28,516 nt of DNA, from contig CAQBGY010000015.1 of the NCBI GenBank assembly GCA_948759685.1, positions 1 through 28,516 of the forward strand, written 5' to 3'. The translations under genes and the position numbers were made by a program. Each line of letters opens with the position of its first letter. Position 1 is the first letter of the stretch. The stretch comes from an uncultured Eubacterium sp. (lineage in GTDB: Bacteria; Bacillota_A; Clostridia; Lachnospirales; Lachnospiraceae). Shown piece by piece: positions 8,105 to 15,757 of this stretch. The notes under the pieces were generated by a model that was not told where the DNA came from, did no database searches, and saw nothing but the letters and a program-made list of their open reading frames with translations.

Positions 8105-8215
8105 CTATTTTCTTTTCCGGCTTTTAATTTTGCTTATGGCAAAACTTACCGACCAGCCAATTACCCATCCAATAGCAAATCCCCCAATCAGAAAAACAAT
8201 ATTCCCAAAGTTCAT
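8105..8215 (-). CDS. Small single-pass membrane protein
   Basis: A 36-residue ORF found by translating the gap between bet and the hydrolase gene. It has a hydrophobic stretch (IVFLIGGFAIGWVIGWSVSF) followed by a basic tail (KIKSRKRK), as in one-pass membrane peptides. A GGAGGG site precedes the ATG and overlaps the end of bet. The function is unknown. The 90 nt that follow hold only a 7-bp hairpin (8072-8096) without a T-tract. Confidence 0.65.
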   Translation of the reverse strand: MNFGNIVFLIGGFAIGWVIGWSVSFAISKIKSRKRK

Positions 8216-8219
8216 ACCA

Positions 8220-9038
8220 TCAACCCTCCGCTTTCATAAAATCCGGCAACTCCTGTTCTCCCTCAACTTTGACAGGCTCTTTCTCTTTTGCCTGTGCCTT
8301 TGGAATGGTCGGCGGTGCTGGCTTTTCTTCGATTGCCTCGAATGGTACGGAATTGGCGTTTTGCTCAATCTCCCTTGCAACGACCTCCTGTGTATCAAGC
8401 CGAATGTCCGAAACCTCGTGCATTTCTTCTTGCGCATACATTCCCTGAAATCTGTCCGGGAAAGCCTCTCTTAACGCTTGCACTACTGCAACTTTCCGTA
8501 TCATAGTCCCTGGCTTTTTACTCCACTGGCTGTTTACAGTTCCATCTTTCTTTCTGCCGATGTATTCATCAAGCCCAACGCTGATATACTCTGGCGTTTC
8601 ATTCCCTTTTATGAACACTTTCGCCCAACCGCCTACAAGCGTTTCTTTTGGCAAAACCATCGAACCCTCGCGCTCAATAATCTCTCCGCTTTCTGCAAGA
8701 ACAACAACTCCTGCCTGCTTTCCGGCATAATCCGGCGCAGCGTTCGCTCGCTTTGTAAACACGTCTTTTCCAGTTACAATCGTTGCTGGGTCGTTACTTC
8801 CGTACTTAATCAGATATGCCTCTCTCAAAAACGGGTTAAGGTGCTGATATCTGCACAATGTCAAAAACATCATTACCTCTTGGTCTGTGACGTTTCCGCC
8901 GCCGCTGACAAGGTATCTTCTTACCGTAGGGAACGACAATTTAATCATTTCGCCGCTCGCCTCATACTCCACAAGACCAAATTCCTTTTCGATTGCCAAC
9001 TGATTATTCTGTCCTGCTATCTCATTCTTTCCTGCCAT
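8220..9038 (-). CDS. bet: Bet-type single-strand annealing recombinase
   Basis: A 272-residue protein with the Bet/RecT-superfamily core: MMFLTLCRYQHLNPFLREAY, then YGSNDPATIVTGKDVFTKRA, and later GRKKDGTVNSQWSKKPGTMI. These proteins bind single-stranded DNA and anneal complementary strands during phage recombination and replication. The C-terminal 60 residues are a variable acidic/proline-rich tail. GGAGGATATG precedes the ATG. SSB and a Rad50-like ATPase are encoded upstream in the same operon; no Exo or YqaJ-type nuclease partner is visible. Confidence 0.9.
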   Translation of the reverse strand: MAGKNEIAGQNNQLAIEKEFGLVEYEASGEMIKLSFPTVRRYLVSGGGNVTDQEVMMFLTLCRYQHLNPFLREAYLIKYGSNDPATIVTGKDVFTKRANAAPDYAGKQAGVVVLAESGEIIEREGSMVLPKETLVGGWAKVFIKGNETPEYISVGLDEYIGRKKDGTVNSQWSKKPGTMIRKVAVVQALREAFPDRFQGMYAQEEMHEVSDIRLDTQEVVAREIEQNANSVPFEAIEEKPAPPTIPKAQAKEKEPVKVEGEQELPDFMKAEG

Positions 9039-9058
9039 AATTCATATCCTCCTTAAAA

Positions 9059-9295
9059 TTAAAATAATGTTGGTCTTCCTGCCGCCGCTGTTACCGCACC
9101 TCTTGTAAGTTCAAACGCCTGCTGTTCTGTGAAACCGCTGCGGATAAAACTGTCATTGATAGCCTTAATCTCGTCTGCCATTTCATCATACTTTCTGTAC
9201 TTTTCAAGTTTCTCGATGTCCGCTTTGAGTACATCAATTTCATCATTCTTCTGCTCGATTTCTTCAAGCAATTCATTCCTTGTTTTTACTGACAT
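9059..9295 (-). CDS. Small coiled-coil protein
   Basis: A 78-residue protein whose first half (ELLEEIEQKNDEIDVLKADI) is a clear heptad coiled coil, followed by a short helical C-terminus ending AAGRPTLF. It lies immediately upstream of bet in the same operon. No family is recognised; an oligomerising accessory role is possible but unproven. Confidence 0.7.
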   Translation of the reverse strand: MSVKTRNELLEEIEQKNDEIDVLKADIEKLEKYRKYDEMADEIKAINDSFIRSGFTEQQAFELTRGAVTAAAGRPTLF

Positions 9296-9330
9296 GGTTT
9301 ATTCCTCGCTTTCTTTTATTTGATATATTT

Positions 9331-9465
9331 TTAATCTGCAAAAACTTCAATGCAAGACAATGGAACTCCAAGCTCTATAGCAAGTTTCTTCCTCGCCAAA
9401 CACATACTCTTTTCTTCCACATAGTAGGTTTTCATTGTTACCGTACAGAATAATTTCCATTTCAT
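9331..9465 (-). CDS. Small hypothetical protein
   Basis: A 44-residue ORF (starting MKWKLFCTVTMKTYYVEEKS) found in the gap between neighbouring genes. It has AGGAG nine to ten nucleotides before its ATG and a proper TAA stop. It ends LGVPLSCIEVFAD. The ribosome site and position within a gap of fitting size support it; the function is unknown. Confidence 0.6.
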   Translation of the reverse strand: MKWKLFCTVTMKTYYVEEKSMCLARKKLAIELGVPLSCIEVFAD

Positions 9466-9512
9466 ATCCTCATTCTCCTTTCGCCCTCAACCCATGACAT
9501 AAGGCGTATGGG

Positions 9513-9992
9513 CTAATCTCTCATTTTGATACCTTGCAAGTCAATAAATTCAAATCCGTCATACGCACGTTTTGGATAGAAAATTCCAACCCAAAAGCTA
9601 CGTGAATAGGACTGATATTTAGCCAAATACTCATTCCATTCCTGCGCTTCATCTATATAGGACTTATTGACAATGCCAAATTCATCACGAATAGCCTCGG
9701 TCTGTGCCTTATAGACAAGCGCATTGTATCTCTGCTCATTGCTTGCCCTTAATCCGTCTGCCTGTGTTTGTGCAATAATAATGGAAATTAACATGCAAAC
9801 AATGACCATACCGCTAATTACCGCAATTATTCCGTTTATCCAATAGATAGGCTCGTCATTTTGGTAAACAAAATCGACAAACCTTGTGTTCTTTTCTCTT
9901 TCGTAGTAATCATACTTGTTGCTAATTTTGTTTGTCGCTACAATAACCGCAATACATACAATCGTTAAAATTACAAAAATCCAAAATATCAT
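9513..9992 (-). CDS. Two-segment membrane protein
   Basis: A 159-residue protein with an N-terminal transmembrane helix (IFWIFVILTIVCIAVIVA), a 30-residue charged loop, a second helix (GIIAVISGMVIVCMLISIII), and a soluble helical C-terminal domain. It starts 3 nt past the lipoprotein stop, behind GAGGATTGAGGA. The pairing of a membrane protein with a lipoprotein in an early phage operon fits a cell-surface role such as superinfection exclusion; that is inference. Confidence 0.75.
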   Translation of the reverse strand: MIFWIFVILTIVCIAVIVATNKISNKYDYYEREKNTRFVDFVYQNDEPIYWINGIIAVISGMVIVCMLISIIIAQTQADGLRASNEQRYNALVYKAQTEAIRDEFGIVNKSYIDEAQEWNEYLAKYQSYSRSFWVGIFYPKRAYDGFEFIDLQGIKMRD

Positions 9993-9995
9993 TCC

Positions 9996-10295
9996 TCAAT
10001 CCTCGCTTTCTTCATAAATCTGCAATGTTCCGTCTGCGTTGTAAAGTGGCGTAATACCAAATTTATAGCCAGTATTGCAGACAAAATATTTAACCTTCGT
10101 GTCGTTCGCATAGACTATTTTGTAATTATTGGTTGCGCTACTCCATGATGTAATTTCAGTAAAATACCCATTCCAGAAATCGTCACTTGCATTGCTTTCC
10201 GTCTGCCCCGTTTCCTCCTGATATGTAGTGCCACACCCAGCCAAGCAAACCGCCATCACAACCGCCAATGCCACGCTTAAAAGTCGTTTCTTCAT
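9996..10295 (-). CDS. Lipoprotein (DUF6440-like)
   Basis: A 99-residue protein with a typical lipoprotein signal: basic MKKR, a hydrophobic core, and lipobox LAGC with the lipidated cysteine near residue 21. The mature part is a small beta domain ending ITPLYNADGTLQIYEESED, a pattern I associate with DUF6440. It should be anchored to the outer face of the cytoplasmic membrane. GGAGGTTC precedes the ATG. It is probably cotranslated with the membrane protein that follows. Confidence 0.8.
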   Translation of the reverse strand: MKKRLLSVALAVVMAVCLAGCGTTYQEETGQTESNASDDFWNGYFTEITSWSSATNNYKIVYANDTKVKYFVCNTGYKFGITPLYNADGTLQIYEESED

Positions 10296-10307
10296 GGTTG
10301 AACCTCC

Positions 10308-10493
10308 TTAATCTGGAACTTCAAATGTAAATCCCATTTCTTCGCTGATTAAAACTGCGCTTCCCATTTCAACAACAACTTTCTCATGTGGGTCACAATT
10401 CGCATTTACCCATTCAATAAGAGGTTGTACGGCTTTTTTAAATTCCTCCATATTAGGCATTTCTTTTCTGCGTTCAATGCACACTCTATCCAT
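10308..10493 (-). CDS. Small hypothetical protein
   Basis: A 61-residue protein starting MDRVCIERRKEMPNMEEFKK with a beta-hairpin-like C-terminus (KVVVEMGSAVLISEEMGFTF). GGAGGG lies 7 nt before the ATG, at the end of the Rad50-like gene. Internal ATGs at codons 12 and 15 are alternatives with poorer ribosome sites. The function is unknown. Confidence 0.65.
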   Translation of the reverse strand: MDRVCIERRKEMPNMEEFKKAVQPLIEWVNANCDPHEKVVVEMGSAVLISEEMGFTFEVPD

Positions 10494-10496
10494 TCT

Positions 10497-12458
10497 CTAT
10501 CCCTCCATTTCAATCTTCAATTCCTTATCATCTGACCGCTTAATGATAATCAACTGATTTTCAATGTTCGGCACTCTCCAATCATCTAGGCTCTCACAGT
10601 CATCAACGATAATCGGCAAGCATACGCCTTTTGCCTTTTGGAACGCCCTGCAAATGTCGATTTCTGCTAAAATCCTTGCGCCGTGGTTCAAATTTCTGTC
10701 GTAGCTTTCGCCGTCAACCATAATCTGGCAGACATCTTTCAAATCCCCATTTACCTGCGGTTCCGTCATTTTAACCTTTATGTATTCAAAATTACTATTC
10801 ACGTCACTTTCAAGAAGTTCTGCTTTCTTTCGGTCAAACTGTTTTAACAAGTCAAGCTCCCTCTCGACATCTGCAATTTCTTGTGATGCGTTTCGCTGTT
10901 TAGTATTTAATTCCTCTACAACCTTATCAATGAGGTTGTTTTCTTCTGCCTTGTCTAACTGCTTTTGAACCTCGTAAATCTGTAATTGCAAATCGTCCAA
11001 TTCATCTTTCAACTGCTCTCTGATTTCCTCCGCACTGTTGCCTTTGTTCATAGCAGCTTCTTTCTCGGCAATCTTCTTTTGAATTTCCTGCACTTCGGGG
11101 CGGTCGGAAATGTCTACGGACTGCGGAACTTCTTCAAGGCATTTCTCTAATCCTTTAATTGATTCCGCAAGATTGATTTCCTCGTCCTGTTTCTCTTTCA
11201 GCGCGGCTTTTAACTGTTCAATTTCTGCCTTATCCTTATCGATAGCCGCCTTTAATTCATTCCCTCTTTTGGTTAAAAAGATTAATTCTTCCTCTCTGTT
11301 CTTTCCAAAATCAGCTTTAATTTTGTCCTTTCTTTCTTCTGGGTATTCTTGTCCGCAATAGGAACAAATAAGGCTGTTTTCGTCAAATACACGCTCATTA
11401 GCCATTTTCCAACTTTCCCTTGTCGCATTGATAAGGACTGTATTTGTGTCTATGGATTTCTGTGCCGCTTCAATATCCTGCTTATTCAGCCGGATTTGGT
11501 GTCTTATCTCTTTTAACTGCCAATCAACAGAATTAATTTCTGCCCTTATTTCTCTGCGTTTCTTCTCTAAATCCTCATTCGCCTTTCTCTGCAAGTCGTT
11601 CAACTCAAATTTCAGTTCGATTACGCCGTCGCTTGCCTTTTGCTGTTCCTCGAATTCTTTTGAAACATCCTCCTGCCTTGCCTTGTTGTCCGCAATCTTC
11701 TTGTTTAAGGCTTTTTTCTGCGCTTCCAGTTCGGCAACGTCAATGTCAACTTTTTTTGATAATTCAAATTCAATCTGATGAATCAACTTTGTCAGCTTGT
11801 CGTTCAGACCGTCAACATGATTTGCACCGCGTCCTTTTCCGTTAATTTTCTCATTGCAGGCAGATTTTAAATCGGAAACAGAATTTGCTCTAAGTTTCCC
11901 ACGAAGTTCCTCAAATTCTGGATTTTGGTCTATGATTTCATCTATCGTGTGGCTGAAAAACGTGGATTCAAGCAGTTTTCTTCTCCCTGCCGCGTCCTGC
12001 TTGAAAAATTCCTGTGCGCTCATGCAAACAGGGTCAGGAAGAATAGTCTGCACAAATTCGCCATAGGATTTCCTTGTGTTTTTCCGAACGCCGTCAATGA
12101 AATACTGCGTGTTGTCCTCTCCTGTGTACTCGCCCTGTCTGTTCTTCTTTTGGAAGCAGGTCTTTTTCAGTGTGTTTTCTGCGCCGTCAACCGATACTGT
12201 CATTTCCGCAATGGTTGTCAGCCCGTCAATGTCAATGCCGTTTTCGTCATGCGGGCGTATTCCGGTGATTTCCTTGCCGTTTTCGTCTTTGCAACCGAAT
12301 ATGTATCGAACAGCCCTACGAATAGTGGTTTTTCCACTTTTGTTGCGACCGGAAATTATTGTTTTGCGCCCCAAATCGAATTCTAAATCGCCACTTCCAA
12401 GCAATGCGCTGTACTTTCCAAAATTTTCAATGTGTAGATGTTCAATTTTAACTTTCAT
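10497..12458 (-). CDS. Rad50/SbcC-like AAA ATPase with zinc hook
   Basis: A 653-residue SMC-type ATPase. The Walker A motif SGRNKSGKTT lies at 36-45, two long coiled coils flank a CSYCGQEYP zinc-hook motif near residues 360-370, and a C-terminal Walker B-like IIVDDCESLDD is present. It should dimerise through the hook and act in DNA end processing. It is shorter than bacterial SbcC (about 1,000 aa), like other phage versions. No Mre11/SbcD nuclease gene is in the window. The position within a Bet and SSB operon supports a role in phage recombination or replication. Confidence 0.85.
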   Translation of the reverse strand: MKVKIEHLHIENFGKYSALLGSGDLEFDLGRKTIISGRNKSGKTTIRRAVRYIFGCKDENGKEITGIRPHDENGIDIDGLTTIAEMTVSVDGAENTLKKTCFQKKNRQGEYTGEDNTQYFIDGVRKNTRKSYGEFVQTILPDPVCMSAQEFFKQDAAGRRKLLESTFFSHTIDEIIDQNPEFEELRGKLRANSVSDLKSACNEKINGKGRGANHVDGLNDKLTKLIHQIEFELSKKVDIDVAELEAQKKALNKKIADNKARQEDVSKEFEEQQKASDGVIELKFELNDLQRKANEDLEKKRREIRAEINSVDWQLKEIRHQIRLNKQDIEAAQKSIDTNTVLINATRESWKMANERVFDENSLICSYCGQEYPEERKDKIKADFGKNREEELIFLTKRGNELKAAIDKDKAEIEQLKAALKEKQDEEINLAESIKGLEKCLEEVPQSVDISDRPEVQEIQKKIAEKEAAMNKGNSAEEIREQLKDELDDLQLQIYEVQKQLDKAEENNLIDKVVEELNTKQRNASQEIADVERELDLLKQFDRKKAELLESDVNSNFEYIKVKMTEPQVNGDLKDVCQIMVDGESYDRNLNHGARILAEIDICRAFQKAKGVCLPIIVDDCESLDDWRVPNIENQLIIIKRSDDKELKIEMEG

Positions 12459-12954
12459 CTAATTCCCCTTTCTCAAATTCTTTTCCCAATTCATCTATTG
12501 CAGAAAACACTTTGCTTAGTTCCGAAAATTCCTGATACTTTCTTTTGTATGCGGAAAGTTCTTCCAACGCCCTTTTAAGCACTATTTTTCTTGTTTCTTC
12601 TTCCGACATTGCCCTTTCAATCGAGATGTAATCGCCTTTAATACCAAATCCCCTTTGCGGATTTATATTGACATACGCCCTCTGCTCCCTCGGTTGTTCA
12701 GAATCTTTTTTCACAACTACCTTGACAAGCTGGTTTATTACGTTCTTTGCTTCTAAAAGTCTGTACTTTTCCGCTGCTTCTGTGTCGTTCCATTCAAAAC
12801 AATCGTGCATAACAGAATTTTCAGGTCTTGCAGAATCGAGCAGATTTTCCGCCGTTACTTTTCCATTTTCTTTTTCGATTCTCTCAAACTCTTTCCCGGC
12901 TTCATCTGCTTTTACAGGAAAATGCTGATAACGCCATTCATATTTATAAACCAT
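12448..12954 (-). CDS. Conserved phage hypothetical protein
   Basis: A 168-residue, highly charged protein starting MVYKYEWRYQHFPVKADEAG. The central QRGFGIKGDYISIER follows a mixed alpha/beta section, and the C-terminus is a long helix. The ATG at 12954 has GAGGAA seven nucleotides upstream; the longer open frame extends only into the pentanucleotide repeat and is not credible. It overlaps the Rad50-like gene by 11 nt, suggesting the two act together. Confidence 0.75.
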   Translation of the reverse strand: MVYKYEWRYQHFPVKADEAGKEFERIEKENGKVTAENLLDSARPENSVMHDCFEWNDTEAAEKYRLLEAKNVINQLVKVVVKKDSEQPREQRAYVNINPQRGFGIKGDYISIERAMSEEETRKIVLKRALEELSAYKRKYQEFSELSKVFSAIDELGKEFEKGELDES

Positions 12955-12981
12955 GTAATTTCCTCGCTTTCTTTTAAATAC

Positions 12982-13405
12982 CTCGGCTTTCCCAATCACG
13001 CCCTGCCTCTCCGAAACTATCCGCAACACGCCATGCCTGCCAAAACTGGCCATACCGCACCCAAACTTAACATACCGTACAGAACCTTGCCCCGCCGTAC
13101 CTGCCACACCTTAACAATCCACGACATGCCGTGCCTCTTCCCGCCGGACATTACCACACCTGCCGCACCAATCCTGACCCAGACTTGCCTAAACCGAACT
13201 CGCCTCGCCGCTCCTCGCCTGCCTAACCCCAGCAGACCGCAACAAGCCTCAACGCACCATACATTACCCCGGCTTGCCTGCCATGCCATACCAAAACACG
13301 CCTATGCTTGCCTAAGAACAACGCACCTCGCCATGCCTGCCATACCAGAACTTTCCCCAACGCAACACGCCACTCCATAACCGACCGGAACTTACCTCGC
13401 CTGCC
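12982..13405. repeat. Degenerate pentanucleotide array (CC every 5 nt)
   Basis: About 424 bp between two genes contain no convincing coding sequence. Instead, on the plus strand a CC (or at least a C) recurs every five bases; from 13085 to 13229 the period holds almost without break, with rare one-base phase slips. The other three positions vary. The minus strand, which is the sense strand of the operon, therefore reads GG-N3-GG-N3, a pattern able to form two-layer G-quadruplexes in DNA or mRNA. The base composition is C-rich on one strand and unlike both flanks. Origin, recombination site or structural RNA are all possible. Confidence 0.85.
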
Positions 13406-13408
13406 AAA

Positions 13409-14044
13409 TCAATCCAGTTCGTTTTGCGTGGCAACATGGAACATTCCGAAACTTCCATCTTTTGACGGTCTCCACTCGCCAATGCCACAGGAAAATCCGC
13501 CGATATTGAATAAATTTATAATCTGCTCCAAAGACATTGCTCTTTCATTGTAACGTATTGTCAGAATGGTACTCCAATTCTTAAACTCGCCACGATAGCG
13601 AATATCCGCCGTTCCCATGCCAATCCTTACCATATCCTCACGCATTTCCGGCGTTCCATTGATTTCTGCCATTTCCCCAACAATCTGAAACGCCCCTCTT
13701 GCAGTCGTCTTTTTACTCAACACACCAGACTGATAGCCGCCGTCCACTGCCGCCGCTTTAAATGCAACTACCGGGAATCCGTATTTTGCTTTCAAAACAT
13801 CTTCCATTGTCGGATTTTTAGGCTTTTCAGACAGCCAGTACATCGAATCGCAGAAGTCCTTAAACGGGTCTTTTGCTTCTTTCCCTTTTGTCGCCTTCTT
13901 CATCTGCTTGTCCAACATTTCTTTCTTCGCTTTCTCGCTCCACGCATGGACGATCAAAGGCGAATCCCCTATGATTTTCAGCGTGAATGTTTTCAACTCC
14001 AACTTTGGTATCATAATTTCCGCATCTTCATTCTGTTTAGCCAT
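13409..14044 (-). CDS. Conserved phage protein of unknown function beside the repeat array
   Basis: A 211-residue protein starting MAKQNEDAEIMIPKLELKTF. It contains GDSPLIVHAWSEKAKKEMLD, KDPFKDFCDSMYWLSEKP, and a glycine-rich end IGGFSCGIGEWRPSKDGSFG. I recognise it as a recurrent phage early protein near recombination genes, without assigned function. The glycine-rich C-terminal loop loosely recalls RAMP-fold proteins, but I cannot support that. The ATG at 14044 has AGAGGG upstream. Its stop lies only a few bases from the pentanucleotide array. Confidence 0.75.
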   Translation of the reverse strand: MAKQNEDAEIMIPKLELKTFTLKIIGDSPLIVHAWSEKAKKEMLDKQMKKATKGKEAKDPFKDFCDSMYWLSEKPKNPTMEDVLKAKYGFPVVAFKAAAVDGGYQSGVLSKKTTARGAFQIVGEMAEINGTPEMREDMVRIGMGTADIRYRGEFKNWSTILTIRYNERAMSLEQIINLFNIGGFSCGIGEWRPSKDGSFGMFHVATQNELD

Positions 14045-14045
14045 T

Positions 14046-14198
14046 CTAATTTCCCTCTCTTTCCTCAAATTCCTCACAGCAATCATCATAATCTGTAGAC
14101 AATCCGTAACCCTCGCTGTTTTCGTTGTCGCACATAAATTCATCTTGCGCCATGGGTTTGTGATGTTTGCAGTTTCCGCAACAGTTTATTTCTGCCAT
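14046..14198 (-). CDS. Small cysteine-rich protein
   Basis: A 50-residue ORF with CCGNCKHH near the start, MCDNENSEGYG in the middle and DDCCEEFEER at the end. The spaced cysteines suggest a small zinc- or metal-binding knuckle. AGGAG stands nine to ten nucleotides before the ATG. Its stop codon is 1 nt from the next start, so translation is coupled to the following gene. Small proteins of this layout are common in phage early operons. Confidence 0.7.
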   Translation of the reverse strand: MAEINCCGNCKHHKPMAQDEFMCDNENSEGYGLSTDYDDCCEEFEEREGN

Positions 14199-14208
14199 TG
14201 TTGATCTC

Positions 14209-14370
14209 CTATAATCCCGATAAAAACGCTAATGTGTTAATTATTCCGCACATAAGCCACAAGACAGCACATGCCACATATAACTTTCTTGATTTCCCCT
14301 CATTGTTTTTTGCAATCAGCACATACATAACAACAAGAAAATAATCCATAATTGCCAATGTGAGTTTCAT
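14209..14370 (-). CDS. Small two-segment membrane protein
   Basis: A 53-residue ORF with two hydrophobic helices (LAIMDYFLVVMYVLIA and YVACAVLWLMCGIINTLAFL) joined by a charged loop (KNNEGKSRK). GAGAGGG precedes the ATG. Its stop lies 10 nt before the next ATG and overlaps that gene's ribosome site. The small size and hairpin topology would also fit a holin-like protein, but the early-operon position and lack of a lysin partner argue against that. Confidence 0.65.
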   Translation of the reverse strand: MKLTLAIMDYFLVVMYVLIAKNNEGKSRKLYVACAVLWLMCGIINTLAFLSGL

Positions 14371-14371
14371 T

Positions 14372-14653
14372 CTAATTTCCCTCTCTTTCCTTTATGCTTT
14401 CCCAATGCTCCTTAATCGCCTGTGCAAGATACATAGGTGCTTCGGCGTGTATATTCGTAAATGCTATCTTTGTGGCGTTATATGCTACGTCTGACGGCTC
14501 TCCTGCCTCGGTGCATTTATTCCAGTTTGGAAATGCAATAAACCATCCGTTGATGTGATGCCCGTAGATGATAAGGAAGTTGAAACCATTCCAGTCTACG
14601 GAAAATTCGTGGGTTTGGGTTACTTCGTAGGTGGATTTGATTTTATAGTCCAT
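14372..14653 (-). CDS. DUF6618-like phage protein
   Basis: A 93-residue protein starting MDYKIKSTYEVTQTHEFSVD, with the phrase YGHHINGWFIAFPNWN and a helical C-terminus (MYLAQAIKEHWESIKERE). The beta-rich front with a HINGxFxxxPNWN pattern is what I associate with DUF6618. The ATG at 14653 has GGAGGG upstream and overlaps the end of the sigma-factor gene by 11 nt. The function is unknown. Confidence 0.7.
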   Translation of the reverse strand: MDYKIKSTYEVTQTHEFSVDWNGFNFLIIYGHHINGWFIAFPNWNKCTEAGEPSDVAYNATKIAFTNIHAEAPMYLAQAIKEHWESIKEREGN

Positions 14654-15221
14654 TCTGTTCCCTCCATTTCTTGTGGATTGATTTTCTGATTCTTGAAACT
14701 TGCGCTTGGGAAATTCCACATATCTTCGCAATTTCCGTTTGTGTTTTTCCGCCCATGCTTAAAGAAATGATTTTCTTTTCTCTATCACTAAGAGTTGAGG
14801 ACATCTGTTTTATTTGCATATCCGCAATAACTTCATCCTCAAAACGCTTGCTGTCTGCAATCATTTCTGTAAAACTAACAGATCCCCTATTCCCTAAATC
14901 GCATGGTTCGTCAAGAGAAAACGTTGGAATAATACGCTTCTTTCCAAGCGAATGTGATATTTCTCCTCGTATAACCCAAACTGCATAAGTATTAAATTTT
15001 ACGCCTTTTCTTTCGTCAAACCCATTTATTGCCTTGCAAAGACCAACAATCCCTGTCGCATATAAATCTTCATCAAACACATTTTGATTTAGGGATTTTA
15101 AGGAAAACATAACAAGCCCGACATTATTCAAAACAACCTGCTCTTTGGCATAGTCAGAATGTTCCTCTAGCCATAATTTCATTGCGGTTTCTCGGTCGAG
15201 TTTTGGTTTTGGCAGGTTCAT
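14643..15221 (-). CDS. Sporulation-type sigma-70 family factor
   Basis: A 192-residue protein. Region 2 is visible as DLYATGIVGLCKAINGFDER and KFNTYAVWVIRGEI (about 50-90), and region 4 as LSDREKKIISLSMGGKTQTE followed by the helix-turn-helix KICGISQAQVSRIRKSI (about 140-185). The region 3 linker is short. It most resembles the SigE/SigF/SigK sporulation group. It starts by an ATGA overlap with the Spo0A-like gene, so the two are made together. It may direct RNA polymerase to phage late promoters or interfere with host sporulation. Confidence 0.88.
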   Translation of the reverse strand: MNLPKPKLDRETAMKLWLEEHSDYAKEQVVLNNVGLVMFSLKSLNQNVFDEDLYATGIVGLCKAINGFDERKGVKFNTYAVWVIRGEISHSLGKKRIIPTFSLDEPCDLGNRGSVSFTEMIADSKRFEDEVIADMQIKQMSSTLSDREKKIISLSMGGKTQTEIAKICGISQAQVSRIRKSIHKKWREQNGL

Positions 15222-15679
15222 GTCTGCACCACATTTAATTCATCGAGAAACATCCTTAACTCCTGCCGGATAATCTTTCTGATCTCTAATGCAGTTATAG
15301 AAGTTTCTGTTTCCTGATTTGATGTTTCTTCAACACGCTCTTTCTTCTCAGACTCTCCACAATCTTGCTTAATCCTTATATAAAGCATTTTGAGCGAACT
15401 GGAATTTTCGCAATTATCCATGCCTATATAATGATTAACAATTTCTGGATTCCCGCCGTAGCTTCTTACGCGCTCAAATGCGTGTCGTATTGCCCTTTCT
15501 GCTCTTGATGGTGTTGTGCTGTTCTTCTTTGCAATCGCCGGATATAATTCTTTTGTAATACCGATATTCGTTCCTCTTTCGTCAAAAATCTGTATTGCGT
15601 CCGCAATGTAAGTAAATCCTTTAATCCCTGCCGGAACTCTCATTGCAAGCAATGTATCTTCAATCTTTGCTCTGTTCAT
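15218..15679 (-). CDS. Spo0A C-terminal-domain DNA-binding protein
   Basis: A 153-residue protein whose first 80 residues match the Spo0A effector domain: IEDTLLAMRVPAGIKGFTYI, then GITKELYPAIAKKNSTTPSR and AERAIRHAFERV, the recognition-helix region. There is no receiver domain, so it would bind DNA without phosphorylation control. The C-terminal half is a glutamate-rich linker plus a helix (IRKIIRQELRMFLDEL), possibly for partner binding. The ATG at 15679 has GGAGG upstream. It is coupled to the sigma-factor gene by an ATGA overlap. Confidence 0.88.
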   Translation of the reverse strand: MNRAKIEDTLLAMRVPAGIKGFTYIADAIQIFDERGTNIGITKELYPAIAKKNSTTPSRAERAIRHAFERVRSYGGNPEIVNHYIGMDNCENSSSLKMLYIRIKQDCGESEKKERVEETSNQETETSITALEIRKIIRQELRMFLDELNVVQT

Positions 15680-15755
15680 TCGTTGATTCCTCCACATCAT
15701 CAAACCATAAATCCATGTACTCTTCTTCTGTCATACCCAAATCTTCGCTATACAT
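15660..15755 (-). CDS. Very small acidic protein
   Basis: A 31-residue ORF, MYSEDLGMTEEEYMDLWFDD plus a short tail, overlapping the start of the Spo0A-like gene by 20 nt. GGAGGAG precedes its ATG, and it begins 2 nt past the ssb stop. It could be a coupling leader that delivers ribosomes to the Spo0A-like start, or a small binding peptide. It is supported by the ribosome site only. Confidence 0.5.
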   Translation of the reverse strand: MYSEDLGMTEEEYMDLWFDDVEESTNEQSKD

Positions 15756-15757
15756 AA

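Noticed and set aside
12805..13380. Open frames through the pentanucleotide array on both strands (for example 13017-13289 minus, 12805-13380 plus)
   Set aside because: They are open only because the array lacks stop codons. Residue composition is extreme (Trp/Gly or Pro/His rich), no ribosome site is present, and the five-base period rules out selection on codons.
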